This document shows positions 34,501 to 46,590 of a DNA stretch of 64,000 nt, piece by piece. How positions within the stretch are numbered: the stretch's first letter is position 1; each line of letters opens with the position of its first letter. Position numbers and translations under genes: made by a program. The stretch is taken from contig OX335642.1 in assembly GCA_946894095.1 (NCBI GenBank), positions 14,147,021-14,211,020 of the forward strand, written 5' to 3'. Below the pieces are notes generated by a model. It was not told where the DNA came from and made no database searches. It saw only the letters and a program-made list of their open reading frames with translations. The stretch comes from Incurvaria masculella (taxonomy: Eukaryota; Arthropoda; Insecta; Lepidoptera; Incurvariidae).

Positions 34501-35337
34501 TTGGCCAACCTTAATTGGCGTTTAAGCCAAACCGACCGGCTAGCGTTTTCAAATGTATGGAGAATTAAAGAGAGCAAGCGAGCTAACATTTTTCGATTCC
34601 GAGTTTGATTCGACAGGTTACTCATAGTCGCCGACTCAGCGTCGGAATCGGAAGTACGACCGCTTGAAGAAGTAAAACCGCAGAATAAGTAGTCAAAGTT
34701 TGTATGGGTTTGACGTTTCTACGTAACTTCGAAGTTCCGTAAATGCCAACTTAGGTGAGAACTCCGACTTCTCACTCAGAGCCTGTAGTCCGACTTACTA
34801 CGGGTACAATGCGTTAATTATACGGTTGAGTTTCGGTCGCAGCCCCCGTACTTCCGTACTTAAACTAGTTTGTAAGTATCAATGGAAAAAAATATATGTC
34901 AAAATGACAAACCTGACGAAGTTTCTTGTGGGTTCTTCTTCGCCGAAATTTATTCGAACCGGAAAAAAAATCAAGAATCCAAGTGTGTAATTTACATCTA
35001 ATGGACGAAATAAAGAAACTATAACTAAAACCATATGCTCATATAAATTAGCCGCCTTTATCATCCTAAATTCATTAACAAATATCTGTCAAACAGCTAT
35101 GTTAGTTTTTTTTATTTTATTTATTTGGCATTACAAACAGGAATGAACAAAATTAACAAAATATAAAAAAAACTTAGACAATAACTAAATACATTCCGAG
35201 CACCGTAATGCACGGGGAAATAATACAAAAAGTCGACTTGTTACAAAATAACACGGTTAAAAGATAGCAATATAAAACAGAAAACATGTACAGTAAAACA
35301 ATACAAAAGAAAGAGAGCCTCTTATCAAGGGGCCTGT

Positions 35338-35376
35338 ATTTTTTAGGGTTCCATACCCAAAGGGTGCCAACAAACC
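35338..35376 (-). repeat. Repeat family B terminal fragment
   Basis: TTTTAGGGTTCCATACCCAA followed by AGGGTGCCAACA, the 3' end of family B in antisense. The remainder is absent. Confidence 0.6.
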
Positions 35377-35529
35377 CGATTGCCCGCCAATTATAGTTCA
35401 TCTCGTCGGGAAGAGCGTTCGAGAAACGAAATAGATACGATTGTCAAATATCGAAGAAATTATAATTTCGCTAGTCTACTGAGATTAAATCACGACTTTG
35501 GCAATAACCCTGCAACATATCCTCGCAAT

Positions 35530-35740
35530 ATTGGCAGAGCCGAGCCGCCACGCCACGTGCCCCGTCTGCCTCCGCCCGCCGCCGCCGCCGCCACCGCCGT
35601 TGCCGCCCGCGGCGCGCCGTGCCATGTGGGGCAAAATATTGATTTTGTTCGTTCGGCGGGCGAGGGCGGGCCGCCGTGGAGCGATGAATACCCAAATAGC
35701 CGCCCAAATAGCACACAACCCGCCAAAATAGAGGTACAGT
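35530..35740. other. GC-rich trinucleotide (CCG) tract
   Basis: (CCG)n-type run near 35575-35610 in a GC-rich patch. Because of the triplet repeat, four frames are open at once on both strands. No domain recognised in any. Confidence 0.4.
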
Positions 35741-35744
35741 AGCC

Positions 35745-36940
35745 GTTTAACAGCTCTGAGAAACGGCTAACCTGTATGTTGAAGCGCTACAGTACAGGCA
35801 ATAACACCGCCATAGCGCCAAAGAGGAACCAAACAACAATCCGCAGTGGCCCCATAAGCCAGCTATGGCGAAACAAAGGCTCCATATAAGCGCTTGCATT
35901 CGTCAAAAAGCGATAAAAAATCTATTCAAACATATATTTATTTGGATATTAAGACAACACGGTCGTTCGTTGCTATTTCTGCAATAACTAGATAAAACCA
36001 CAATACAGGATCGGAAACAGATTGTAGATGTGATACGCTTTTGGACATTTTATGAAACTGCTACTTCAAGCCAAAATTTTTGGAGAAAACTATATTTGGT
36101 GGACGAGCATTTCCACAGATGGTGTCTTTTAGATTTGGTGAAACAGATCTAGAATAATAAATAACCATTGTATCCTAAAGAAATACCATGGGTGATGATA
36201 ACAAAAGTTTCCTAGTAAAGTAGTTCGAATTGACATGGCGGCATTTTACAAGTGCGCATTTTTAAATACATTTTATTAAGTATATTTTCTTAAAAAGTTA
36301 CTATTTAATTTCGTAATTTTGAATTATTCAAACTGACATGTGGGCTCCGATATTGACCAGTTAGGTTAAGGTTAAATTATAGAAGATGCGGAGCGTAGCA
36401 GACGCGTTAGAGAATTCCGTAGACCCCCAAAGACAACCGCCCTACGATTCTCATTCGTAGCACCCGCTACGTCGCGTAAGAAAATTTGTCACACCTCAAT
36501 ACAAATGCTGACAAGTTTCCGCAGCTATCCCATTGATGTGCTCCGAAGTAGCCCAGGCTCGCCGTTAACAAGCCTAGAATCGAATTGCGACCCAAAAACA
36601 AGCGCGTGTGATTTCCAACGAGTGATTGACAGGTGCCAGACTTAAATTGCGTGTGACACAAATTATGCCACCAAAACAAAAGCCATGTTATCTAAGATGA
36701 AAAAAAAATTATCATCTAAGGTTACGATTTAATTTGAGGTTACAACCAAATCTACATTGAAACCAGTGATATGTAGTTAAATGTCAATATATCAAAATAC
36801 ATAAATGTCAACGATTGAAACACTGTAATCAGAAATTGAAACTGCAATGGTTGATATCTTAATGATTGCAGTCAAAATGTCGAGTAGTAGATAAGCATTG
36901 AGTCGATTTGAATATAATCGAGAAATTCGTTGGCTGCTGT
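35745..36940. other. No gene seen
   Basis: Unassigned AT-rich DNA with no motif-bearing frame. Confidence 0.45.
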
Positions 36941-36944
36941 TATT

Positions 36945-37002
36945 GCGTAGATAGCTCAGCGGTAGAGCAATGGACATGTAACCCAAAGGTCCCCGATTCT
37001 TA
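36945..37002 (+). repeat. Truncated tRNA-like sequence (Thr-TGT-like anticodon)
   Basis: ATAGCTCAGCGGTAGAGCAA resembles a tRNA D-arm (A box), followed by GGACATGTAACCCAA like an anticodon arm with TGT, then GGTCCCCGATTC where the T-arm starts but then breaks. No complete T-arm or acceptor stem, so a pseudo-tRNA or SINE head rather than a functional gene. Confidence 0.5.
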
Positions 37003-37374
37003 TTTATTTTAAATCTGATACACACCTGATGCAACCGTAATAAAGATGATGGTAATGTTGTACCCGTTAAAAACAGAAACAAAATACCATGTTTCGATTG
37101 ACAAAAGAAATTAAACTTAGCATGTCCGCAGCGTTGCTGAGTCTGTGACTCCATGGGCGGCGCAGAGTCCAGGGCGGGCGGGGAACATAAGCTCGCCAAT
37201 TTATTTAATATTGTCATACAGTATGGCGCCAGACGCACGTGATAGGAACCGTTTTATAAACGGCGTTTTATAAAGTACGAGTTTTAAGGTTTTAAGTTCG
37301 AAAGTGTTTGATTTTTTTAGGGAAAGATAGAGAACATAGAAAAGAACATCAGTATTCTTATGTGACTCGATATG

Positions 37375-37650
37375 GATGTTATAACCCCACCTACTGTCAT
37401 GATAAACCTCAAGGGAGCCAATTCCCATGCCAGGACCTTCCTGGCAGGGCTACATCGAACTGAATGCAAACACGTATTTTTTTTTTGTTTCCGCTTTAAG
37501 CATCGTTCAATCAGTGCGATTGTACCAAATCGGGCGGGATTAACCCTACCACCTAGCAATTAAGGAATGGGACTACAGTTTACGAACCACGTCCGACGGA
37601 TCCCTAAGTCACCTCTTACGACAGACACGGGAGAAATGCAGTGGAATAAA
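37375..37650 (-). repeat. SINE family A copy (diverged)
   Basis: Contains CCATGCCAGGACCTTCCTGG, GCATCGTTCAATCAGTGCGA and ATTAACCCTACCACCTAGCA. Confidence 0.7.
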
Positions 37651-37679
37651 GGATAATATGTTTTCAGTCGAATAAAATG

Positions 37680-37785
37680 TTGCCGTGCCCATAAAACGGG
37701 AAGGTCCTAGCAACTACTATTTTCTCACGCAAGGGCTAACATCATGACAGTAGGTGTGACATTGGCCATTTATGTAAAACAACAT
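37680..37785 (+). repeat. SINE family A 3' fragment
   Basis: Contains GTGCCCATAAAACGGGAAGG and CTAACATCATGACAGTAGGT, the 3' third of the SINE in the opposite orientation to the preceding copy. Confidence 0.6.
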
Positions 37786-38082
37786 AAAAAACCTCGCTTT
37801 GCACGTAGTAGAGGCGCTGGTAAAACCTAAAAATAGAAAAGCTTCCCAGTGTTAAATCGCCGAACCGTACGCGCTCATTGTTTGGAGCTGCTCAGCTCGC
37901 ATCACGTAAACACATTAAATACATCTTCAAAGTAGAAAAATACCGATTGCTCGATTCACAGATAGTCTGGAGGTATCGCTGCCCCGGCTAGCCCACGCGC
38001 AACCATTCCGGTGCCTGAAAACACAGGCATACCTTGCTTAGCACTGCGTTCTAGATAGATTACGAAGTCTACCCTCTACCCT

Positions 38083-38322
38083 CTTTTTTTGGGTTCCGCA
38101 CCCAAAGGACCTTATTACTAAGCCTACGTTGTCTGTCTGTCCGTCCGTCTGTCGGCAGCTTAATTTTACTAACCGTAATAGGTGTACAGTTGTAATTTTC
38201 ACAGACCTTGTATTATAACAAAAAAAAGTAAAAACTAAGCCAAATAAAAATATAAAAAAGTTATTTTTGGTATGGTATGGAATTATTCGTATGCGAGTCC
38301 GACTCGCACTTGGTCGGTTTTT
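38083..38322 (-). repeat. Repeat family B copy
   Basis: Antisense copy from TTTTGGGTTCCGCACCCAAA through GTCCGTCCGTCTGTC to CGACTCGCACTTGGTCGG plus TTTTT. Confidence 0.85.
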
Positions 38323-38329
38323 ATGCCTT

Positions 38330-38580
38330 TTTAAACTCACGGACATAATATTAGCCCAACACACCGCATTCCTGAATAAATTGGGCCATGTCGGGACCTT
38401 GCCTTTATGGGCACGGCTTAATGGAGTTATATGAAAAACACGGACAATTTTAATTGCCGCTTCGACCTGAACAATGGTCGAAGGTACTAATCCGGGCGGG
38501 ATTGACCCTACCACCTAGTAAGTAAGGAACGTACAAGGGGACCTACAGTTTTACATTTGAACCACGAATGACGAATTCCT
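38330..38580 (-). repeat. SINE family A copy (diverged)
   Basis: Contains ATATTAGCCCAACACACCGC, GCCGCTTCGACCTGAACAAT and GATTGACCCTACCACCTAGT. Confidence 0.72.
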
Positions 38581-39254
38581 TAGTCTCCTATATGGACATC
38601 AACACAAAAAAAATATTTAATTCAGAAAATTAGTGTAAAAACACATTTGCCTAACCACCGTCTGACATACAAATTTCCAGCGTAATCCCGAATAAATTTA
38701 ATAAATGCAAATTCCCTAAAACTACTCATTCAAAACTTCCACTCACATTAAATAAAAGCCATTCGCTTGATGTATGCACGTAGGTATAAACATTTGTAAG
38801 TGTACGAGCGAACCACGCCAACACGCATCGTCGCGTGCCTTAGGCGGAAAAACTCATTTAAATAATAATTAATTCTCATTACACCCTCATATTTATTCAC
38901 TTTCGCTCGGGTTATGTACTTTCGGTATTTCAAGTTCTTAATATCTTAAACGTTTATAAAAATAAAACCGATAGTTGGTAACTTACACAACAGGGCAACT
39001 GAACAGCGGTGAAAGTTTCATGCGCAAACTGAAAAGAAATCATTGGGTAATTAAGAACTTTGAAGTCATTCCGTAGTTTGATAAATACTAAATTCAACGG
39101 GTAAATTGTTTTTATTTTATTTTCCAATTAAAATATATTTTAGATCTTAAACCTTTTTGTAGTCATGGACCCCTTGCTAAATTTAAAAAATCTGACGGAC
39201 TCCTTCCAATTCTTCGAAAAAAAAAGCTAATGCAACCGATGGACACCGGAAACT

Positions 39255-39625
39255 TAAGAAAGGCCCGTAAGCTATGCTCCCCATACAAACGTAGTTTACT
39301 AATCATTTGGAAACCGCTATTTCAATTAAACTGATATTTAATATATAATATCAGGTAACAAATATCTGTGTCTGCATGCTTTTGTTTTTTTTTAAATCCA
39401 AACCGAATGAAATGAAAGCAAAAAGAAAATCTTCATACGAATTTAGTTTTCTCTGTGGTTTGACCCAGAATACATTTACCGAAAAAACAAAGACATGCAG
39501 ACAAAGATATTTATAGCCTAATAATTAGTTACCAAAGATCAAGTAAGTTGGTACAGTGGTTTTCAAATGATTAGTAAACTACGTTTGTATGGGAGGCGAA
39601 ATTTTCTGATCCTTACGGGCTGACC
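39255..39625. mobile_element. Foldback MITE with long inverted arms
   Basis: Arms share CCATACAAACGTAGTTTACT and its reverse complement AGTAAACTACGTTTGTATGG, plus GCATGC-flanked inner blocks. Ends GGCCCGTAAG and CTTACGGGCT. Noncoding. Confidence 0.75.
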
Positions 39626-39629
39626 TTAA

Positions 39630-41080
39630 AGGAAAAAAATGTTCGTGCGGCCAATTTCCGATGTTGTCGATATAACTATAACTACAATCAAAACACCAAA
39701 TTCCCCAGGTTTTGCCGCCCCGGAAATTGTTCCGCCCTAGGCCCGGGCCTATACGGCTTATGGGGGAATCCGCCCCTAATCATAGGTACCATCATTTGCC
39801 ATATATATCGTGAACCTCCAACACTCATGCCACGGACCATAGCTTAAGAAACCCGTTTTTAGAGAGAAACATCTTACGAACTGCAAGAACAACCTTTCTG
39901 AGTAAAACAGGTTTATAAAAATTCACGTTCCTGATGAGGGTAGACTTTGCAAAAAGCTGATGTTCAATTACTGGTGCATACGGCATGAAATTTTGATTTT
40001 CGTAAATTCATAGTAATTTAGTGTTTTACCTGTGTTTTTTTTCTTGTTAAAATTACAATTAATTAAAGAATGTATTTACTCAAACAAGAATTAATAACTC
40101 CTACGGCTGTTAGTAGTACTTTTGTATTTAGACTAAACGCACGTTGAATTTTTTCACCGAAAAAGATTCTTGCCAGTTCTACTTTGCTGTGATTTTTGAA
40201 CTGGGTAACGATAAAATATTATATATCTGAGTCCAGTGTCCTGCCTATGGATAATTAATAGCAACAACAATCAATGAACAATAAGAATTTTCGAAAATAC
40301 AAAAAAGTTCAGCGAGCATGTGAGGACAGGAAGAGCGATCGAAACCATACGATAAGGGTCCCTTTTTTGGCTGATTTCGAAGGAACCCTAAAAATAACAA
40401 CTCACCAGGACGTGACATAACTGTCCACGGGTGGGCGGGTACATAGTTATTTGGGTTCTCAGCAAGCAAGGAGCAACCGAAAAGAGCTTACATGAAAAAT
40501 CGCCCGCCAACAAATCTCAAGGGCGTTTGTCGCCCGATTAACGAGCCGCCCCAGCGTCGCCGCGCCGCCCCACACGGTACAGTTACTGTCGGAATTGGTT
40601 TATCGCTCTTCGGGCACACCCCGTTGCCGTGACCATTTATCCGATTGCCAAAACGTCCATTTTAAGCGTGTTTCTTTGGCTATTTCGCAAGGAATATATT
40701 GGAGTAAGATATACGTTTTCGTACTTAATTCTAATTTTTTCGCGAATTCGAATTCGCGGGTATTGATAATGATAAATATGTATGACAAATCCGAGTGCAA
40801 TGTGCAGTCGATGATAAATAAACATTAAAACAATTGCGTCTACCAATTTCGCCACTTGCTATACCCATAATTTGAAATTCTCCTACAGTCCCTCCTCCAG
40901 TGATAATAGCTCCTGCTTACACAATATTCATTATTTCAATTATTGTATTAAATTATAATGTTACGATTCCGGAAGTGCACTCATTCACTGAAGACATTTC
41001 TCCAAAAATAACTGACCCATCCTATAAATCCTATATTTCCCCCGAAATACAGCGTGGGGTCCTTCAAAAATGGTGTGAAG
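39630..41080. other. No gene seen
   Basis: Unassigned. GC-rich spot GCCGCCCCAGCGTCGCCGCG near 40545. Short frames around 40595-41097 have no motifs. Confidence 0.4.
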
Positions 41081-41084
41081 GAGC

Positions 41085-41185
41085 ACCTGACCGGTAGGAA
41101 TATTTTTTGCAACCCCTAGAAAGTTAAAAGTTCAGTGCGCGTCGTCAGGCTCCTCTTACGTGAGGACGCAGCGTACGCCATATAC
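41085..41185 (+). repeat. Repeat family G fragment
   Basis: GCACCTGACCGGTAGGAATA, GCGCGTCGTCAGGCTCCTCT and AGGACGCAGCGTACGCCATA. Matches 57950-58060. Confidence 0.55.
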
Positions 41186-41238
41186 AGCGTTATATATTAA
41201 AAATCATAATCTCATCGAATTGGTCAGAAATCCTCGGC

Positions 41239-41532
41239 GAGCATGAAAGTTCGGGAGTGACTACAGAAAGTGGTTTGTAGGGCGCGGCGTAGAAACGGTA
41301 ACGCCGCCAGTCAGTTCGCTTGCAAATTCGCACACTATTGATGTTATCGAGTACCAACGACACGAGAACACCTAAGACTTCCTCAGGACGTTATTTAGTG
41401 CAGCGAACTTTCGATGTTGCGCGTCCCGAAATCGTAAGCGAACTGACCACAGTTAGAACTTTTCCAATGACACGTGGCTACGCTGCCGCCATACGAATGA
41501 GTTTCGATCGCCACTCCCGACCTTCCATGCTC
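41239..41532. mobile_element. Family D foldback MITE, compact complete copy
   Basis: About 294 bp. The ends are imperfect inverted repeats: GAGCATGAAAGTTCGGGAGT at left, CACTCCCGACCTTCCATGCT at right. The interior has TTTAGTGCAGCGAACTTTCG and CGTAAGCGAACTGACCACAG. Confidence 0.7.
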
Positions 41533-41699
41533 ATTGGAAATACTAGTTGATTCTAATTTGGAATTCAAATTAACTCGCCAGTGCTCGGCACCTATCAGAT
41601 GTGTTAATGTCATGATATTCTCTTTTTTTGGCCAACATTTTATGATATCCTCTTTCCGAGAGGCTAAATTGGCGGACGTACTAATTTAATTTGGTTTAA

Positions 41700-41985
41700 T
41701 AGAACTGTACATGGATGGCTGATGCTGTTGAGATATTAACACAACGCACCATATGAGAATGCCCATATGGGCCAAACAATTATCATTGCCGCTTCGACCA
41801 TCTTTCATTCAATGCGATGGTACCAACCTGGGCGGGCCATAGAGTTTTAGAAGGATTTCAAACCATGGAACAGCTACCATTCGTGACGATATGCACTAAT
41901 ACTACTCAGAAAGAGAAAGAAAGTAGGGCGGGGATCGAATCCACGTTCTCTGGCTTGGAAACCAAATGCCCACGCCGTTATGAGC
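41700..41985 (-). repeat. SINE family A copy
   Basis: Contains GTACATGGATGGCTGAT, CATTGCCGCTTCGACCATCT, GGTACCAACCTGGGCGGG and, in the head, GCGGGGATCGAATCCACG (reverse complement of a B box). Confidence 0.78.
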
Positions 41986-42031
41986 CGAACTTGCATTATC
42001 GTTGCATAATCAATAACTTATAACTTCATTA

Positions 42032-42076
42032 GCCGGCAACCTTTATTAACTTATAACTTATAAAGGTTGCCGGATC
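42032..42076. repeat. Hairpin: CCGGCAACCTTTAT inverted repeat
   Basis: CCGGCAACCTTTAT and ATAAAGGTTGCCGG surround a short AT spacer with TAACTTATAACTTA. It directly precedes GATCCGCTCGGATCAATTT, a SINE-like start. Confidence 0.75.
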
Positions 42077-42079
42077 CGC

Positions 42080-43450
42080 TCGGATCAATTTCGTCATACC
42101 ACGGTATGTCACAAAGGGTTAAAACATTGGATAAAAGCGGTCACATATAATGGGTACGAGCCCATAAGGATTTCCCACACCTCTACATTTGTATATACAT
42201 AAATTCACAAGGGGTGTCTATACGCCTTTAGTTGGGCCGACATCGGGGCGCCACCGTCGCCGTTATGATTACATATTATATGACCCTTAATGGGTCATAA
42301 ACATATGTACTTTATGAGAAGCACTAACGAGGATTACTGCAGTGACGGGGTTGTGAACCGGAAATATGCTAGGAAATATGAACGATATAAATCAGAACAT
42401 TTAATTGCATCAATAATCAACGCATGTGATATGCATGTAGAATCGACCGAGAGCTGTAAAAATAACTACTTAATCAATATAGTGCAAGGCTGGATTTGAA
42501 CGAGCAAACATACCTTACGCGGGTATTGCGTCTACCTATTTCGTCGCTGGCTCTAAACCCATAATTTAGAAATTCTCCTACAGTAAATCCTCCCGCAATC
42601 AATGCCCTCCGCACATTGACCGCACAGATTCAGATTCAACGGTGCAGTCAATCAAAAAATTGCTGTCGTCACAAAAATCGTATTTGGCCAGCTTTGTACA
42701 AAGTAATTCTTTTTACAGCTTTCAAATCAATCAGCTTTTTTGGCCAAACAGCATAGTAAATAGTATTTTAAATAAATAAATAATTTAAGTATTTCAACCT
42801 AGAAATAAAATTTATATCTTTCTTTCTTTCTTTGATTGATGTGTCCTTGATTCGCGGTCGATTCTACTTAAATATCATATTCTTTGTAAAAAGCGACGTA
42901 ATTGCTAAGTACGAAAAAGTATATTTTACTTATTGAATTTGTAGTAGAATCCGAGGTTTCTATCATACCATGGTCGATGCTTCCCTGCAATAGAATTACA
43001 TCGATGCAGCCATACTCCTTTCTCTCCGTCTACAAACATACTTAGTTTATTCCCATATGGAGGTTTCTATTTAGACAACATTCAGCGAATATTATTCCAT
43101 ATTATTTTCAAACTTATAAGTGAAAAATATTATTTTATTCACATTTTAACGCATAACATTTCGGCACGTCAGTATCATCATTGATTTATAAGTAGGTAAA
43201 GGGACTGATTACTTTCAATTGCTTATAAGTATGAGGACTATGAATGAGCGATGACCAGCAGACAGACGGACAAAATATGAGGGTTAATTTTCCCATTTAT
43301 AAGCACGGAACCGTAAATATATCCGAAAGCCCGAAGAATTTTGTTCAATGAAATCGTCCATGGTATAAAATTATAATTAATTAAATTATATTAATAATTA
43401 TGCCATCCACAAATCATAAAAAAACGAGCCTTTTTACTTAAACCTACTCA
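42080..43450. other. No gene seen
   Basis: AT-rich with a (TTTC)n run near 42822. No supported feature. Confidence 0.45.
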
Positions 43451-43454
43451 TTTA

Positions 43455-43665
43455 TTATTAGGTTGGATTAACCCCGCCCGGGGTGATAGCGACAATTGTC
43501 GCTATCACCAAATTGTCCATGTTTCCAGTCCATCCTTTTCAGTGAAGCCGTGCTCATAAAGGGTGCAAGGCACCTATGTAATTCCTTCATAATGCGGTGT
43601 CTTGGGCTAATATCATGACGATGGGTGTGGTAGTAGCCACCCATGTCCAACTCCATAAAAAACAG
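43455..43665 (+). repeat. SINE family A copy interrupted by a perfect palindrome
   Basis: Contains GATTAACCCCGCCCGGG, GCCGTGCTCATAAAGGGTGC and CTAATATCATGACGATGGGT. The expected segment between the CCCGGG box and the AATTGTCC block is replaced by a 28 bp palindrome at 43482-43509. Confidence 0.75.
43482..43509. repeat. Perfect 28 bp palindrome inside a SINE copy
   Basis: Half-site GGTGATAGCGACAA followed directly by its reverse complement, with no spacer. It replaces about 45 bp of normal SINE body. Confidence 0.85.
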
Positions 43666-44459
43666 ACAGACATACATTGGATTTTATAAGAGTTAGTGAA
43701 GTTTATTGGTTGTATACCATATTCACTTTGCATGATTAGTCCACCGCGGAACCAATGCGTCAAAGCAATACATTGAAAGTTCATTACAAATTGGTAAACA
43801 AAGACTAGTCGGTGTCTGCAGGGCGATGCCTGAACCCCCTCCCCTCTTCAGAAGCAAACCATGCGCCATGCCAGCTAGTACTATTCGGTCTTACATAATT
43901 TCAGTTACAGCGGCCGCCGCCATTGCGCGGCGCGGCGAGACATCGCATTTTCAGTCTTTCTCTATGCGATTTCAGAAGAGTTATTTATTCATTCGGCGCT
44001 GACGTGAATTTCGCGTGATGTTGGACCGTTTGGACGTCACTGGATGACGATGCCTATTCTGACGATGTCATTGAATTAAAATTGTAAGCATGGAAATATT
44101 TCACCCCGTGTGTGTTATCACACAGCTTATTAAAAGCTAGAAGAACGTTTTTTAAACGCTCTCGGGAAGTTATTACAATAGATGGATAGGTGTCATATAT
44201 GTAGACCGAGCTGTTTAGATTGCAGTAGACATTTTTGGCCTTGGAAAACCTTGGTAATAACAAACCTGAACTTTAAAATCGATCTGAAAGAAAACAGGTA
44301 ATGGATTTGCAGGTTGCCATGACGACAAGCTACTCTTCGAGTCCCGAATAATTATTTGAAAACTCCAATTTCGATCGCTGGATGTATCAGTTCAAGTCCC
44401 ATAGTGACATCACCGTATGGGTATTGATTAACTGCGACTACAGTAGCTAGGTGGCTAGA

Positions 44460-45262
44460 GGGTATATTTAGCCGCTGCGCTGTGTAGCACGTAGCTAGGA
44501 GCTACTACGGCAGCCGATATTGATTGACGTAGTCGCTCGGAGTAAACGTCTCGCGGAAGAATCCGACACAATCGAACGATCAGATCAAAGCGCGGCCTTG
44601 AAACGGCGCTGACTATGCGCGATCATACCTTCCACTAAAATTAGAAATGTAACCTACATATCGACGCGTTCGCCCGCCGCGCTTTCCCGTCGCGGTCTCC
44701 CGCCGCCGCTCCGCGCCGTCCCATTTTCGAGAACAGCCAATCGATATGGCGCGCGGCGTGGCCGCGGCCGGCGCGGCGCCCGGCGAGAGCGGTCGATGCG
44801 CGCGCCGCCTCAACTCCGACCTTTGGAGCCTCCTGCGCCCGCTAACCCACTTACGGAAGTGAGGTTATGACATTTGGGGACTTCAGGAGCGGCGCGGGGT
44901 CTCCGATTATCTAACCGCTAATAATAGCCGGGAGAGCGCGGCCGGGCGGGGCGTCGCGTCGCAGCGTACCTTGCGGCGCGGCGGCAGGCGGGTCGGGACT
45001 GCTACACACACACACACACCCACTGTCGCCGCTCGACGCTCGATACGGCGCCGCCCGTCGCTCGCGCCCGACTGACGCGCTGCCGCCGCGCGGCGCCGCG
45101 CCGCCCGCCGCGCATGCGCGCCCTCCGCCGCCGCCGCGACACATTCCAGCGCTCCCGATCTCATCCAGCCGCGCCGGATCCTGTCCCACCCTCCGCTGCC
45201 TTCCACCCTCTGGCTGCTCCGATACCTCCCGCGGCGCCCCGCCACCCTCTTTTTATTTCCAA
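44460..45262 (-). promoter_or_regulatory. CpG-dense island, possible promoter and noncoding first exon
   Basis: Long GC-rich, CpG-dense tract in AT-rich DNA. On the minus strand a TATA-like AAATAAAAAG lies at about 45249-45258. A consensus donor CAAG|GTACGC lies at 44970/44969, so a first exon of about 45225-44970 is possible. GCGCATGCGC at 45110-45119 matches the NRF-1/Ewg palindrome type. An (AC)n run sits at 45003-45020. Open frames here follow base composition and show no known domain. No downstream exon on the minus strand was identified. Confidence 0.35.
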
Positions 45263-45264
45263 TT

Positions 45265-46420
45265 CATTTTCCCTAAATCGGTAGTAGAGGAGCGTTTAAC
45301 AACTTCCACACCACGATAGATAGATAGGGCTTTGGAATTGATGAGGGTGCCTTGCGAGACACTTCATTTAACCACCACAAACAGATTTCCGTTTTTATAT
45401 TAACGAGAATCTGCTAATTAAAAATTCCCACAGCGCTTTTCAAAAGGAACGTATTCCGCCTACACACCAGCAATTAGGAATCAGCTATCTGTCATTTATT
45501 CTGACGGTCCCAACCAGTCTCGCCAATTTCCACAAGTTCTGTTTGCCCCTTCTGGTATAAACTTGCCCGAAATCATAACCGAACCTTCTACGACGTTGAG
45601 GATACCTATGGGTCAGTTTATTAAACTCTCATTGGATCTAGGCTATCCATTCCTCAAAATGGCAGTACAATAGACCTACTTTCCCACTTACCATCCCAAA
45701 CGCACCAGCCTTGGGGTTATTAGCACCCGCACTTCGTACCACAAAACTCTTCATACGACAATCCTCCAACAGCAGTCTTTAGACGTCGATGTCGTCTGAT
45801 ATAGCGGTCGAGTCCCCGATAAAGACAGGAATTTGAAAACTTCCGTCGCCTTCGACTCCCAGGATATCTTGCCGAACGATTTGTTCGCACGTTCGCCGAT
45901 GACCCACGCGTGAGTGAACCAGCTCCACCCCTAAGAAAGTAGTAAGTAACCGATTCCGCCAGTGTTATTATGAGCGGTCTGTTTGTAAAACGTTCTTTCA
46001 CTGTCAGATTTTCTTATTTCGCTGGGGCAAACGCCAAATGGTTAGAGGTCACTCAACCTGCCCTAAGGCAGGCTGCCGCCTTTGTATCTATGGTAGAGCG
46101 AAAGTCTGTTTATGTTTTCAGTAGAGACGCCTGTCCTGGAGCGGAATGTGCCAGTTGTCAGACACTTTTTAGGCATAGTTAAACAATGATTATATTGTCT
46201 CTACATTAGTCTCATGAAACCCATTTCGGGGTACCTGCAGTGCGTACAAAAACCTTGCTACGCCGTACATGCTGTTAGATTCGAACGCATTCAGAAAAGA
46301 TTTCTATACCATCTATCAAGCATATCGCTTCCTAATAGATTCGATTTGAGAAATAGCACGACGGCACCCAAAATTAGGATTCCCCTGTCAAACTTGCATT
46401 GGAATTAAACTTGCATTGGA
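45265..46420. other. No gene seen
   Basis: Unassigned DNA directly upstream (gene sense, minus strand) of the 45 kb CpG island. Small frames without recognised domains. Confidence 0.4.
45960..46185 (+). other. Unrecognised small open frame
   Basis: Frame from ATG at 45970, 70 codons, with a SRDACPGAECASCQTLF Cys-rich end. No family recognised, no splice partner found, and neighbours are repeats. Probably not a gene. Confidence 0.15.
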
Positions 46421-46423
46421 AAC

Positions 46424-46590
46424 CGGAACCCTATTACTAAGCCTCCGCTGTCCGTCCGTTTGCTGTCACAGGGCGGTATTTAATGAACCGTAATAGGTAG
46501 GAAGCTGAAATTTCCACAGAGTATGTATTTATTTTGCCGCTATAACAACAAATAGGTAAAATGAAAAAAAAAAAAATTAAAGGGGGTATC
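46424..46590 (-). repeat. Repeat family B partial copy
   Basis: Antisense: GGAACCCTATTACTAAGCCT, TGTCCGTCCGTTTGCTGTCA and TAACAACAAATAGGTAAAAT. The CCGGCC end is missing. Confidence 0.75.

Noticed and set aside
35380..35742. Overlapping Pro/Ala-rich frames on both strands
   Set aside because: Caused by a CCG triplet tract, which opens several frames at once.
36945..37002. Functional tRNA-Thr
   Set aside because: The D-arm and anticodon-like parts are present but the T-arm and 3' acceptor stem are not, so it cannot form a complete cloverleaf.
36792..37238. 148-codon minus-strand frame
   Set aside because: No recognisable domain; crosses a tRNA-like remnant. Likely chance.
38038..38514. 158-codon minus-strand frame
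   Set aside because: Composed of antisense family B and SINE sequence.
44907..45245. Arg/Ala-rich minus-strand frame of 112 codons
   Set aside because: Produced by CpG-rich composition; overlapping frames on the same strand are equally open. Treated as island or promoter instead.
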